This document shows positions 48,384-57,263 of a stretch of DNA of 59,474 bases, piece after piece; position 1 is the stretch's first letter, and every line of letters starts with the position of its first letter. The DNA comes from an uncultured Treponema sp. (GTDB lineage: Bacteria > Spirochaetota > Spirochaetia > Treponematales > Treponemataceae), in the NCBI GenBank assembly GCA_937902125.1, contig CALDIB010000061.1, positions 1 to 59,474 of the forward strand, in the 5' to 3' direction. The notes beneath the pieces were generated by a model. It saw only the letters and a program-made list of their open reading frames with translations, ran no database searches and was not told the DNA's origin. A program made the position numbers and the translations under genes.

Positions 48384-49907
48384 CTACTTGTTCACGGCTT
48401 GGACAAAGCGCAAGAAGGCCGCCTTTCCTTCGTCCGTCCTCTTGTATACGCCGGCGTGCTCCAAAACTTTTGAAAAGACGATTCCGATTTCTTTTTTCAA
48501 TATCTTGTCCGCGTTGTCTTTTGTGAACTTGTATTTTTTGCCCAGCTCTTTGGCCCAGTCGGAATGTTTGGACAAAATTGGGTCGCCGGAAATGTCTTTT
48601 CCTTGAACAAGCGCGGCGGCCAGCTTTTGCATTTCTTCTTTTAGGCGGGAGGGGAGCACGGCCAAGCCCATGACTTCTATCAAGCCGATGTTTTCTTTTT
48701 TTATGTGGTGAAGTTCCGCGTGGGGATGGTATACTCCAAGGGGGTGCTCGGCCGTGGTTATGTTGTTCCGCAAAACCAGGTCCAATTCGTAAAGGCCGTC
48801 GCGCCGGCGCGCGATAGGAGTTATAGTGTTGTGCGGCGTTCCGTCGGTCTTGGCCAATACAAAGGCCGCCTTGTCGGAGTAGCCCCTCCATTTTTTTAGA
48901 ATTTTTTCAGCCAAATCAACAAGGCTTTCTTTTTTGGGAGAGTCAAGGCGAATGACGCTCATGGGCCATTTTATGATTCCGGCCTTGACGTCTTTAAAGC
49001 CTTCAAATTTTATTTCCGTTTCTATGGGAGCGCGCGCCATGGCAAACTCGTAGGCGCCGCCCTGAAAGTGGTCGTGGGTCAAAATGGAGCCGCCTACAAT
49101 CGGAAGGTCGGCGTTGCTTCCCAAGGTGTAGTGGGGAAAAAGCGTCACAAAGTCCAAGAGCCGCTCAAAAGTCTGGCGGCAAATTTTCATTGGAACGTGC
49201 TTTTTGTTAAAGACTATGCAGTGCTCGTTGTAGTAGACATAGGGGGAATACTGAAAGCCCCAGTCTTCGCCGTTCAACAAAAGGGGAATGATTCTATGGT
49301 TTTGCCTTGCCGGATGGTTCAGGCGGCCCGCGTAGCCTTCGTTTTGCGGGCACAAAAGGCACTTGGGATAGCCCGACTGTTTGGCGGAGCGGGCGGCGGC
49401 GATGGCCTTGGGATCTTTTTCAGGCTTTGAAAGGTTGATTGTGATGTCCAGCGCTCCGTAGGGCGTGGGGGCCTTCCACTTTAGGTCTTTCTTGACCCTG
49501 TAGCGGCGGATGTAGTCCGTGTCCTGGGAAAATTTATAGAACCAGTCCGTGGCGTGTTTGGGAGAAAAGTCCTTTCTCAATGTTTCAAAGGCGTCGATGG
49601 CGTCCGAGGGCGGCGGAACCAAAAGGCCCATTATCTTTGTGTCGAACAAGTCTCTGGAGGCTGTTCCCGTGTCGTCGAAAATTCCGTTTTGTCCGGCCCA
49701 GTCCAAAAGCTCCTTTAGGATTTCTTCCAAGTCCGAAACTTTGACGGCCGGCAATTTTTGGCCGCCGCCGTTTTCTTTGTCCTCAAAGCCGTCAAGCTTA
49801 AAAAGCTCCAAAAGGCGGTTTTGGCTGTATGTTATGTCTTCTTTTGTTATTAGCCCTGTCTTTAGGGCGTAGGAAACAAGGCGCTTTATGTTTTGATAAA
49901 TTGTCAT
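48384..49907 (-). CDS. galT: Galactose-1-phosphate uridylyltransferase, class II
   Basis: Leloir pathway enzyme that exchanges UDP between glucose-1-P and galactose-1-P. The 507-residue length and the segments FPHYTLGSNADLPIVGGSI, THDHFQGGAYEF and HPHAELHHIKKENIGLIEVM are those of the bacterial type 2 family, not the short E. coli type. The ATG at 49907 is preceded by TTGAAT, 18 bp, TATTAT (49914-49919 on the minus strand), with only 6 nt between -10 and ATG, so the transcript is probably leaderless. A further in-frame start upstream is ignored. Confidence 0.93.
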   Translation of the reverse strand: MTIYQNIKRLVSYALKTGLITKEDITYSQNRLLELFKLDGFEDKENGGGQKLPAVKVSDLEEILKELLDWAGQNGIFDDTGTASRDLFDTKIMGLLVPPPSDAIDAFETLRKDFSPKHATDWFYKFSQDTDYIRRYRVKKDLKWKAPTPYGALDITINLSKPEKDPKAIAAARSAKQSGYPKCLLCPQNEGYAGRLNHPARQNHRIIPLLLNGEDWGFQYSPYVYYNEHCIVFNKKHVPMKICRQTFERLLDFVTLFPHYTLGSNADLPIVGGSILTHDHFQGGAYEFAMARAPIETEIKFEGFKDVKAGIIKWPMSVIRLDSPKKESLVDLAEKILKKWRGYSDKAAFVLAKTDGTPHNTITPIARRRDGLYELDLVLRNNITTAEHPLGVYHPHAELHHIKKENIGLIEVMGLAVLPSRLKEEMQKLAAALVQGKDISGDPILSKHSDWAKELGKKYKFTKDNADKILKKEIGIVFSKVLEHAGVYKRTDEGKAAFLRFVQAVNK

Positions 49908-49950
49908 GGCAAAATAATAGCGCAAAAGGCGGCTGAAATTCAAGGCGGCT

Positions 49951-51228
49951 TTAGCGGCTCATTCTGTCCAAGTCCGACAAAAGAATTTTGTTTTGGGGAA
50001 GAACTTTCAAGCCCTCCTTGATTTTTTCAACGGCCTCGCCTTTTTTTCCGGAATTGAAAAGGTCGGCGGCGGCGTTGTGAAAGTCCGCGGCGTAATTGTT
50101 AGTGAAAATGTTCCTGCAGTTTAAAAGCTTTTTGCTTTGGGGAAAATCCTTCAGCCCCCTTTCCGCGATTTGAACCGCCAGAGGCCAGTCCATTTTTTCC
50201 CCGGCCTTTTGCGCTCCCAAAAGCCAGGCGTATTCCTTCAACTCGGCGTAGTCGGCGGGCAAGAGCTTTTCCCTGTTTTCTTTCGCGGCGGAAAGCCCTT
50301 CCTCAAAGGGAAGCTCTTTCACAAGCTTTAAGACATGGTTTCGTCGGCAGTTGAAAATGGATTTTGTCCACCTTTGGCTTTGGCCAAATTCTTTTTCCGC
50401 GCTTTCCAAAAGATTTATGGCCTCAAGCTCTTTTCCTGCGTTGGACAAGTTGGCCGCCGCGTTTGAAACGCAAAGCTCCAAGTCGTTTTTGGAAACTTGG
50501 CTTTTGCCTTGGACAAAGTATGAGTCCACGGCCAAACCCACCGTTTGCGCGTCAAGCTTTTTCTTTTGCAGCTGGACTATGCGGTTGTTGTAAATCATTC
50601 CGATGGCGCGGCGGTCGTCAACTTGATGGCGGCCCGCGTAGTCTTTTGCCGGAACCGTTATGTATTTTGTCCGTCCGCTTCCCAAGTCGGTCGTCCGCTT
50701 TTTCCCCGGATTCACGCCGTAAGGGTTTGTGGTTTCCACGTCGATTTTTTTTTCTCCGTCAAAAATGACGCAAAAGGCGTGGCGGGGCGTTTCCACCGCC
50801 AAAACCGGAATGCCGGCCCTTTTTGAAAAATGCATGAAAAGGACGGCTGAGGACACGCAGTTGTAAACGCCGCTTTCCAGCGCTTGGTCCAATCGGGTTT
50901 GGTCAAAGTTGTATTTTGAAAGAATTTTTTCGTACATGAAGGAAAGAATCTTTTCCGCGTTTTCTTCCGGCGCCCCCGATTTTTCCAATCTGGCGGAAAG
51001 GCTTTGCCATAGCGCGTCCAGCCTTTGCATAAGAAGCCGCCGCTTTTCTTGCCCGGCGCCGCTGGCTGTCAAGGCCGCCTCCGCGAATTCTTGGGCAGGA
51101 ATGACAGGCTCCGAAAAAAATTGGGGGTTGAGGTCGGAATCCATTTTAAAGCGGACATGGGCCGTTTGGGAAAAGGAGGCCGCCAAAAGGAGAAAAAGAG
51201 CCGAAACAAAGAATGCCTTAATCTTCAT
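49951..51228 (-). CDS. Exported transglutaminase-like protein with helical repeats
   Basis: A 425-residue protein with an N-terminal signal peptide (about 1-20). A transglutaminase-like core shows the Cys-His-Asp set in GVYNCVSSAVLFMHF, TPRHAFCVIF and IDVETTNPYG. The second half is alpha-helical and resembles TPR-like repeats. It may be a periplasmic peptidase-like or structural protein; the substrate is unknown. Promoter on the minus strand: TTGCAA (51259-51264), 17 bp, TATAAT (51236-51241), then 7 nt to the ATG, again leaderless. Confidence 0.72.
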   Translation of the reverse strand: MKIKAFFVSALFLLLAASFSQTAHVRFKMDSDLNPQFFSEPVIPAQEFAEAALTASGAGQEKRRLLMQRLDALWQSLSARLEKSGAPEENAEKILSFMYEKILSKYNFDQTRLDQALESGVYNCVSSAVLFMHFSKRAGIPVLAVETPRHAFCVIFDGEKKIDVETTNPYGVNPGKKRTTDLGSGRTKYITVPAKDYAGRHQVDDRRAIGMIYNNRIVQLQKKKLDAQTVGLAVDSYFVQGKSQVSKNDLELCVSNAAANLSNAGKELEAINLLESAEKEFGQSQRWTKSIFNCRRNHVLKLVKELPFEEGLSAAKENREKLLPADYAELKEYAWLLGAQKAGEKMDWPLAVQIAERGLKDFPQSKKLLNCRNIFTNNYAADFHNAAADLFNSGKKGEAVEKIKEGLKVLPQNKILLSDLDRMSR

Positions 51229-51275
51229 GCCCCTGATTATAGCGGCATTTTGGACTTTTTGCAATTTTTTATTTC

Positions 51276-51304
51276 TTTACAAAAGAATCTTTCGATGTTA
51301 TAAT
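51276..51304 (+). promoter_or_regulatory. Promoter of the sensor-GGDEF gene
   Basis: TTTACA (51276-51281), 17 bp, TATAAT (51299-51304). The -10 ends 8 nt before the ATG at 51313 and there is no Shine-Dalgarno. It is divergent from the transglutaminase promoter. Confidence 0.8.
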
Positions 51305-51312
51305 GAGCCGTT

Positions 51313-53244
51313 ATGGGTTCAAGCGGGAAAAGAATCGGAATTTTGGTGAACGACGCCAATTCCGACTATGTAGGCGAGGTTATAGACGGCATTTTTTCTG
51401 TTTGCTCCAAGGAGCGAATTCCGCTCATGATTTTTTCTGTGGGCGAGCTTGACTATTGCTACAGGCCCTTTGACTACCATCAAAAAGCCATCGCCGGCTT
51501 TTGCTCAAAAAAAAACGTGGACGGCCTTGTGGTTTGCTCTTCGGTGTTTGGAAACAACGCCTCCAAGGAGCGGATTGAAAAATTTGTCAAGGAATTTTCT
51601 TTTTTGCCCACGGTGAGTCTGGGAGCGGGAATCTCAGGAATTCCAAGCGTTTTGTGCGACGCCAGAAGCGGAATGGAAAGCCTTTTAAACGACATCGTTT
51701 GCCGCCGCGCAAGAAAAAAGTTTTGCGTCCTGGGAAAAATCCTAGGTTCCGCCGAGGCCCAAGAGCGGACGGAAATAATCTCCAATTTTTTGCGGAACAA
51801 GGGCCTTCGCTTTGACCAAGATTCCATAATAGGCGGAAATTTTACCTACGAAGGCGCCATGAAATGCCTTGAGGAATATTGGGCTAAAAACGGCTCCTTT
51901 GATTTTGACGCTGTTATGGCATTGAACGACGACATGGCTTTTGCCGCCTTGGATTTTTGCGCGGTTCATGGAATCAAGGTTCCCGACAGCGTGTGCGTGG
52001 CCGGCTTTGACGACGTTCGCAGGGCCGAGATTTCAAATCCGCCTTTGGCCACCGTCAACCAAAGGCTTTTTGACCAAGGAAAAAAGGCCGCGGAAATTTT
52101 GCTTGACTTAATCAACGGCTTTAAAAGCGCCGGCCTCACTTTTGTTCAATCCGAGGCCATGCTTAGAAGGTCCTGCGGCTTTTCGCCGGCCCAAGAATTG
52201 TCCTTTGGCTCTCAGTTTGCCGGCCGGGTTTTTGCCGCGGAATGGCTTGAAAAAAAGCGGCAGTTCCACATTATGAACGACTTTTTGGCCCATTCCCAAG
52301 AAAAGCTCAACTTGGCCAAATTTAGAAAGTCGTTCAAAGGCTTTGCCGAGCGCTTTGGAATAGAGGCGGCCGCCGTCTGCGTTTACGACGAGCCGATGTA
52401 CATAAACGGCAGGCAGGAAAAGCTTGATCTCCCCGACAAGGCCTATGTTTTGTCTTCATACGACAATGCCGCAGGCCTTGACCAGGACCTTTCCGCCAAT
52501 CCGCCTCCTTTCAATCCAAGGGAAGAAATTCTTCCCAAAGGCTTTGTTTCGTCCAAGACTGGCGTTTATTCCGTTTGGATTCTTTCAAATTGCGAGACCC
52601 AATACGGCTACCTTGTCTTTAGAAAGGGCGCCTGCGAAAGCCTTATGTATTCAATGATGTGCCAGTCTTTTTCCCGCCTTTTAAGCTCGGCCTGGGAAGG
52701 TTCCAAGGCCGAAAAGGAGGCCCGGGCCCAGCAGGAAAGGACCGCCAGGCTTAACATGATTTCCAACACCGACGAGCTTACCGGCCTTTTGAACCGCCGG
52801 GGCCTTTTGGAATTGGGCCAGCAAACCATCGACATCGCCGTGGTCTTGAACCAAGGGGGCGTCGTCATTTTTGGCGACATGGACGGCCTCAAGCGCATCA
52901 ACGACACTTACGGACACGACGCCGGCGACAGGGCCATAAAGGCCGAGGCCGAAATCCTAAAAAAGAATTTCCGCGCGTCGGACATTGTGGGCCGCATCGG
53001 AGGCGACGAATTTGTGGTCGTGGCCTCCGGCTTGGGGGAGCCCCGCCTTGCCGCAATTCGGGAAAATGTGGAGGCGGAATGCAAGGCTTGGAACATAACT
53101 CACAACGAGGAATTTGAAATTTCCATCAGCATGGGCTGCAAGGCCTTTGACAAGGAAAGCCATTCTTTGGAAGACATTTTAAGGGAAGCCGACGGCCTTT
53201 TGTATGAGGAAAAGCGGAAAAAGAAAAATTCCCGAAAAAACTAA
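51313..53244 (+). CDS. LacI-type sugar-sensor domain fused to GGDEF diguanylate cyclase
   Basis: A 643-residue cytoplasmic protein. Residues 1-290 form a LacI/periplasmic-binding-protein fold (RIGILVNDANSDYVGEVIDG, NDDMAFAALDFC, VAGFDDVRRAEISNPPLATV) but the helix-turn-helix of LacI is absent. A linker of about 160 residues follows, then a GGDEF domain (DELTGLLNRRG, GDMDGLKRINDTYGHDAGD, GRIGGDEFVVV). An inhibitory RxxD site (RASD) sits five residues before GGDEF. It probably makes c-di-GMP in response to a small ligand, perhaps a sugar. The galT gene is close but on the other strand. Confidence 0.88.
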   Translation: MGSSGKRIGILVNDANSDYVGEVIDGIFSVCSKERIPLMIFSVGELDYCYRPFDYHQKAIAGFCSKKNVDGLVVCSSVFGNNASKERIEKFVKEFSFLPTVSLGAGISGIPSVLCDARSGMESLLNDIVCRRARKKFCVLGKILGSAEAQERTEIISNFLRNKGLRFDQDSIIGGNFTYEGAMKCLEEYWAKNGSFDFDAVMALNDDMAFAALDFCAVHGIKVPDSVCVAGFDDVRRAEISNPPLATVNQRLFDQGKKAAEILLDLINGFKSAGLTFVQSEAMLRRSCGFSPAQELSFGSQFAGRVFAAEWLEKKRQFHIMNDFLAHSQEKLNLAKFRKSFKGFAERFGIEAAAVCVYDEPMYINGRQEKLDLPDKAYVLSSYDNAAGLDQDLSANPPPFNPREEILPKGFVSSKTGVYSVWILSNCETQYGYLVFRKGACESLMYSMMCQSFSRLLSSAWEGSKAEKEARAQQERTARLNMISNTDELTGLLNRRGLLELGQQTIDIAVVLNQGGVVIFGDMDGLKRINDTYGHDAGDRAIKAEAEILKKNFRASDIVGRIGGDEFVVVASGLGEPRLAAIRENVEAECKAWNITHNEEFEISISMGCKAFDKESHSLEDILREADGLLYEEKRKKKNSRKN

Positions 53245-53268
53245 AAAAGCCGGGCATTTCTAAAGGGA

Positions 53269-53383
53269 GCCTCTAAAAACTTCAGTTTTTAGAGGCAACT
53301 CTGAAAGCGCGATGTTTAAAAGCCCGTAATTTCGGGCTTTTAAACTCGACGGCAACCTCAAATTATAGTTTTTAGAGGTTGCC
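53269..53383 (+). repeat. Three-hairpin intergenic element, copy 4
   Basis: Hairpins at 53269-53296, 53314-53345 and 53351-53383 with spacers AACTCTGAAAGCGCGATG and AACTCGACGG. It lies between convergent genes, and its last base touches the trpR stop region. Confidence 0.78.
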
Positions 53384-53682
53384 TAAAGGCTTTCTTCCTT
53401 TTCCAAAATCTTTTTAAACGACGAGCCTTCTTTTCTCAATTCTTTTGAGCCCCGGGTTATTTTGCAAAGAGACATGTTGAATTTTTTTGCGATTTCCCGC
53501 TGGGGAGTGCCCTTGTAAAGCTCCTTTACGCTAAGCCAGCGCTTTGAAAAGTCCTTGCGCTCGGCGGGCGTGCAAAGGCAGGCTAGAAAGTCCGAGGCCT
53601 CTTTGGGGCTTTGGCATTGGGAAAGAATTTTGCATATCTCGTTGAAGCTGTCCGCCACAGCCTTTTCGTTTGTTTCTGCCAT
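53383..53682 (-). CDS. trpR: Trp repressor family protein
   Basis: A 99-residue all-helical regulator. The family core is LCTPAERKDFSKRWLSVKEL and the DNA-reading helix-turn-helix is TPQREIAKKFNMSLCKITRG. It may repress trp genes with bound tryptophan, but relatives such as YerC have other roles. Promoter on the minus strand: TTGAAT (53713-53718), 17 bp, TATTCT (53690-53695), then 7 nt to the ATG. Confidence 0.8.
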   Translation of the reverse strand: MAETNEKAVADSFNEICKILSQCQSPKEASDFLACLCTPAERKDFSKRWLSVKELYKGTPQREIAKKFNMSLCKITRGSKELRKEGSSFKKILEKEESL

Positions 53683-53787
53683 TAGAAACAGAATAGCGCG
53701 CCCGCCTTAAAAATTCAAGCGGGAAAAGCGCTTTTGGCGGCGGGCAAAGCATTTGATTAAATTAAAGAAATGTGATATTATTAAAGC

Positions 53788-54855
53788 GTGGCCCAAACGC
53801 AATTTGAGAATGTTGACATAAGCGAATTTTTCGACCGGCAGGAACTTCCTTCAAAAGAAGACGGAATCATTGTCTTTACCCAAAAGCAGCAGGACATGTT
53901 CGACGCCGTTTTGCCCCATTTGCGGGACGCCAATCCAGACCGCTTTGAAACTTTTTTGACCCGCATAGACGACCTTAACGGCTTGGCAAGAGCCATCGCG
54001 CGATTTCCGTCGCTTTTGGAGCGGCACCGCTTGGCGGGAGGAGAGCGCACCCCGGATTCCTTGATTGATTCCCTCATAGAGCACCAAGACGAAGGCGACT
54101 CCCTCTTGCAGCTTCCCTCAAAGGCTTCTCTGGGAAAGGGCTTTTTAATCGCGAAAATACACACCTTTTCATCCCTTTCAAAAATCGCCAAGAACATAGG
54201 CGAGGACGAAAAAAAGGTCAACGATTTAAGGAACGAGGCCGTAACGATGATGTTCTCCCTTTTGGCCGAAGACGTTTACCTGAACTGCCTTAGGGACAAA
54301 AGCATAGACTTGGACTTGCGCCGGCAAATGGCCATGTCCCTTTTGCTCTTGTGGGAGCACAGAAACGACGAGGCCATCGAGCAAATAGCGCCGGTTTTGC
54401 AAAGCGTTTGGACGGCCCGCCGAAAGTTGGCCCCGGCTTTTGGAACCATGATGGGAACAAGCGAGCTCATTATGATTTCAATGCAAATGGACGAGGCTTG
54501 GACAAATTTCATAAAGGAGCGCTTGAACGAGCCGATGGTGAGCCAAGCCATGGAGGAATTTCTTTTTGGAATTTCTTACGAGCAGATAAACGCCTTGCGG
54601 GAAATCTTGCGGGGCCAAGGAATCAAGGCCATCGGCCGCGACGAAGTTTCAAAGTTCTTGGGCGTCCATGTAAAGACCGACGCCGGCTTGGACTACCGCG
54701 ACTTTTATTCAATGTACACCCTTCGCCGGGACAACGCCCGCGCCCGCTCAAGGCTCAACGTTCCCGGCCCTAAAAAAACGCTGGAAGACTACTTCATTCA
54801 ATTTGTGATGAAATCCAACAAGGAGAAGCAGAACAATGACAGTTTCGCAAGATGA
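53788..54855 (+). CDS. Conserved hypothetical protein, function unknown
   Basis: A 355-residue soluble, mostly helical acidic-basic protein that I do not recognise. No catalytic motif or membrane segment is visible. Start is GTG at 53788: TTGATT (53753-53758), 17 bp, TATTAT (53776-53781) as an extended -10, and only 6 nt to the GTG, which suggests a leaderless mRNA. It overlaps the following XRE-cupin gene by 20 nt and argR follows, so it is probably co-expressed with the two regulators. Confidence 0.75.
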   Translation: MAQTQFENVDISEFFDRQELPSKEDGIIVFTQKQQDMFDAVLPHLRDANPDRFETFLTRIDDLNGLARAIARFPSLLERHRLAGGERTPDSLIDSLIEHQDEGDSLLQLPSKASLGKGFLIAKIHTFSSLSKIAKNIGEDEKKVNDLRNEAVTMMFSLLAEDVYLNCLRDKSIDLDLRRQMAMSLLLLWEHRNDEAIEQIAPVLQSVWTARRKLAPAFGTMMGTSELIMISMQMDEAWTNFIKERLNEPMVSQAMEEFLFGISYEQINALREILRGQGIKAIGRDEVSKFLGVHVKTDAGLDYRDFYSMYTLRRDNARARSRLNVPGPKKTLEDYFIQFVMKSNKEKQNNDSFAR

Positions 54856-55447
54856 AAGCGCGCCCCGCGAAAAAGCTCCCTATCATTTTGGCGAAAAGCT
54901 TCGGGCTGTCCGGGAGCGGAAGGGCTACACCCTTAAAGTTGTGGCCCAGCGCGCCGGCGTGAGCGAAAGCCTTGTTTCCCAAATAGAGCGAAACCGCGTG
55001 TCTCCGGCCATCGACACCCTTTTGTCCTTGGCTGAAGTCTTGGACATAAACCTTGAGTTTTTGTTTGAGGAATACCGCAGGAAGCGGCCTGTGGAGATTA
55101 TTCGCAAGGAAGAACGGCGGAGCGTTGACGAAGATTCCGTCCGCTACGAAGAGATTGTCCGCCCCAACAGCGAGGACGGAAACCACACCATGGAATCCTA
55201 CTTGATAACCATTCCGCCAAAATCCCAAACCCACCGGGGCTCTTACGGACACATAGGCCGGGAAACTGGCTTTGTCCTTAGCGGCCAAGGCGAGCTTCAC
55301 TATGAAAAAAACGTTTATCAAATAAAGGCCGGAGACGGCATTTCCTTTAGCGCCGGCGCTCCCCATGTTTTGGTCAACAACGGCGACGAGCCCCTAAGGG
55401 CCATTTGGACTGTCACCCCAAGCCAAAGATTCAACAAGCAGGACTAA
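54836..55447 (+). CDS. XRE-cupin transcriptional regulator
   Basis: A 203-residue regulator. An N-terminal helix-turn-helix (LRAVRERKGYTLKVVAQRAG, VSESLVSQIERNRVSPAIDTL) is joined to a C-terminal cupin sensor (SYGHIGRETGFVLSGQGELH; GDGISFSAGAPHVLVNNGDEP). Such regulators commonly sense small polar ligands, for example in polyamine or amino acid metabolism. A pot operon is present in the window but not adjacent, so no target is assigned. Confidence 0.88.
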   Translation: MTVSQDESAPREKAPYHFGEKLRAVRERKGYTLKVVAQRAGVSESLVSQIERNRVSPAIDTLLSLAEVLDINLEFLFEEYRRKRPVEIIRKEERRSVDEDSVRYEEIVRPNSEDGNHTMESYLITIPPKSQTHRGSYGHIGRETGFVLSGQGELHYEKNVYQIKAGDGISFSAGAPHVLVNNGDEPLRAIWTVTPSQRFNKQD

Positions 55448-55452
55448 AAATT

Positions 55453-55923
55453 ATGAAAGAAAGAAGCGGCCGCTTAAAGGCTATTAGAAAGCTCATCAAG
55501 TCAAACAAAATAGAAAGCCAAGAGCGCCTTTTGAACCTTTTGATAGAGGAGGGCTTTGAAGTCACCCAGGCGACCCTGTCCAGAGACTTGAAGCTTTTAA
55601 AGGTGGGAAAAATCGCCGACGGCCGCGACGGTTATGTTTACACTCTTCCCACGGAAGAGGAAAGGCAGGAAAGCGAGCGCCTTTTTGCCCAGGACTTTTT
55701 GCGGGGCTACATCAGCATTGAATGGTCCGGAAACATCGTGGTCATAAAAACCTTTCCCGGCCACGCAAGCCCGGTTTGCAACGCGCTTGACTGCATGAAC
55801 TTTGACGAAATTCTTGGAACCGTGGCCGGAGAAAACTGCCTCTTTGCCTGCTTGCGCCAAGGAGTTTCCGGCGAGGACTTCTTAAAAAAGCTTAAGGAAA
55901 AGGTTCCAGAAATAGAAGATTAG
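55453..55923 (+). CDS. argR: Arginine repressor ArgR
   Basis: A 156-residue regulator with an N-terminal winged helix (RLKAIRKLIKSNKIESQERL, FEVTQATLSRDLKLL) and a C-terminal arginine-binding and hexamerisation domain (GHASPVCNALDCMNFDEILGTVAGENCLF). ATG 55453 is used; it lies 5 nt after the XRE-cupin stop. Its 3' end overlaps the convergent HD-GYP gene by 4 nt. Confidence 0.92.
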   Translation: MKERSGRLKAIRKLIKSNKIESQERLLNLLIEEGFEVTQATLSRDLKLLKVGKIADGRDGYVYTLPTEEERQESERLFAQDFLRGYISIEWSGNIVVIKTFPGHASPVCNALDCMNFDEILGTVAGENCLFACLRQGVSGEDFLKKLKEKVPEIED

Positions 55924-57263
55924 CTTTCCCTTAAAACGTCAATGGCCGCGGCGGCGACAGCGGGATCAAACTGGCTTCCCGCGCATTTGAAAAGTTCCTC
56001 AATGGCCTGCTCTGCGGTAAGGCGCTCCTTGTAGCATCTTTCGTGAGTCATGGAGTCCACAGCGTCAGCCGCCGCGATGATTCTGGCGGCTATTGGTATT
56101 TCCTCTCCGGCCAAGCCGTCAGGGTATCCTGTTCCGTCAAAGCGCTCGTGGTGGCTTCGGACTCCTTTTGCGATTTCCGGCATTTCGGTTATTTTTGACA
56201 GAATGCGCTCGCCGATTTCGCTGTGCTTTTTCATCTGTTCAAATTCTTCAGGGCTAAATTTTCCGTTTTTGTTTACGATGTCTTCTGAAATTCCAATCAC
56301 GCCTATGTCGTGCAAAATCGCCGTGTAATAAACTTGCTGAATGACGTTTTTTGGAAGGAACAGCTTGTAGGCGATAAGCTTTGACATTTCGGCCACGTGC
56401 TCTGAATGCCCCGTTCTGTTTGCGTCGGCGGCGTCTATTGTTTCTGCCAGCGCGTCGATTATTTGCCCTGAAAGTATTTCCTTTTGCTTGTCCCGCTTGT
56501 GGATTTTTTCTGATTCCATGGCGGCCTTGGCCTCAAGGTTTTGCTGCAACTCGTTCAGTTCCGCCCGCTTTCTCGCAAGCTCCGCGTAGTCTGGAGACAC
56601 AAGGACAAAAAGGCAAAGAATCAGCGAAAAGAGCGAAAAGAAATTTGAAAGCAGAACGTTGGGAAAGAGCGTGTATTGAAGCGTCGGGCCCAGCGCCGAG
56701 GTTAGGAACAAGGCCAAAAGGACAAGGAAAATTGGCCGCGAAACCCGGCGGCGTATCATAAAAAAAGTTCCGCTGCACTCAAGCAAAAAGAACAGGGGGA
56801 TTATGACGCAAAGGGAGTGCAAGGGGCCCCGTTGGTAAAATCCGTTTTCAAAGCCAAAGAAAAAGCCTGTGGGAATGTTGGCGGCGAGCATAATCAAGAA
56901 GGCGATTAAAAAGGCCCTTGAAAACATTAGCATGGGAACGCCGATTTTTTTCTTGAGCCCAAAGGAAATGAAAAACAAGTGCAGCGTGTAGAACAAAAGT
57001 CCGGTGGAGGCAAAGTAAATTGTGTTGACGGCGACGTTCAGCCATTGGGGAACTTTTTGCGGAAAAGAAATTGTGGCCGCGCTTAGAATGTCCAAAAAAA
57101 TCGCCGCTATTTGGACAAAAACCAAGCGCCTGAAAGTGTTGTTCACAATTCCCGAATTGTAATATTTTTTTCGCAGGTAAACGTAAAGAACCAATAAAAA
57201 GCAAAAGGCCGCCGCCTCAAAATTTATGTTGTAAACAAGTCGGGAATAAATTTGGTTTATCAT
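55920..57263 (-). CDS. Membrane HD-GYP phosphodiesterase, second of pair
   Basis: A 447-residue protein with seven or so membrane segments (1-225), a coiled coil (about 230-265) and an HD-GYP domain. Metal motifs are visible: GHSEHVAEM, AILHDIGVIGIS, KHSEIGERIL, SHHERFDGTGYPDGL and AAADAVDSMT. HD-GYP domains hydrolyse c-di-GMP. It overlaps the upstream HD-GYP gene by 4 nt (ATGA), so the two are co-translated and probably work against GGDEF enzymes such as the one at 51313. Confidence 0.9.
   Translation of the reverse strand: MINQIYSRLVYNINFEAAAFCFLLVLYVYLRKKYYNSGIVNNTFRRLVFVQIAAIFLDILSAATISFPQKVPQWLNVAVNTIYFASTGLLFYTLHLFFISFGLKKKIGVPMLMFSRAFLIAFLIMLAANIPTGFFFGFENGFYQRGPLHSLCVIIPLFFLLECSGTFFMIRRRVSRPIFLVLLALFLTSALGPTLQYTLFPNVLLSNFFSLFSLILCLFVLVSPDYAELARKRAELNELQQNLEAKAAMESEKIHKRDKQKEILSGQIIDALAETIDAADANRTGHSEHVAEMSKLIAYKLFLPKNVIQQVYYTAILHDIGVIGISEDIVNKNGKFSPEEFEQMKKHSEIGERILSKITEMPEIAKGVRSHHERFDGTGYPDGLAGEEIPIAARIIAAADAVDSMTHERCYKERLTAEQAIEELFKCAGSQFDPAVAAAAIDVLRES

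Noticed and set aside
47896..48891. A 331-codon minus-strand frame overlapping azlC and galT
   Set aside because: Rich in Arg, His and Gly in the way of a shadow frame, and both real genes have clear family motifs.
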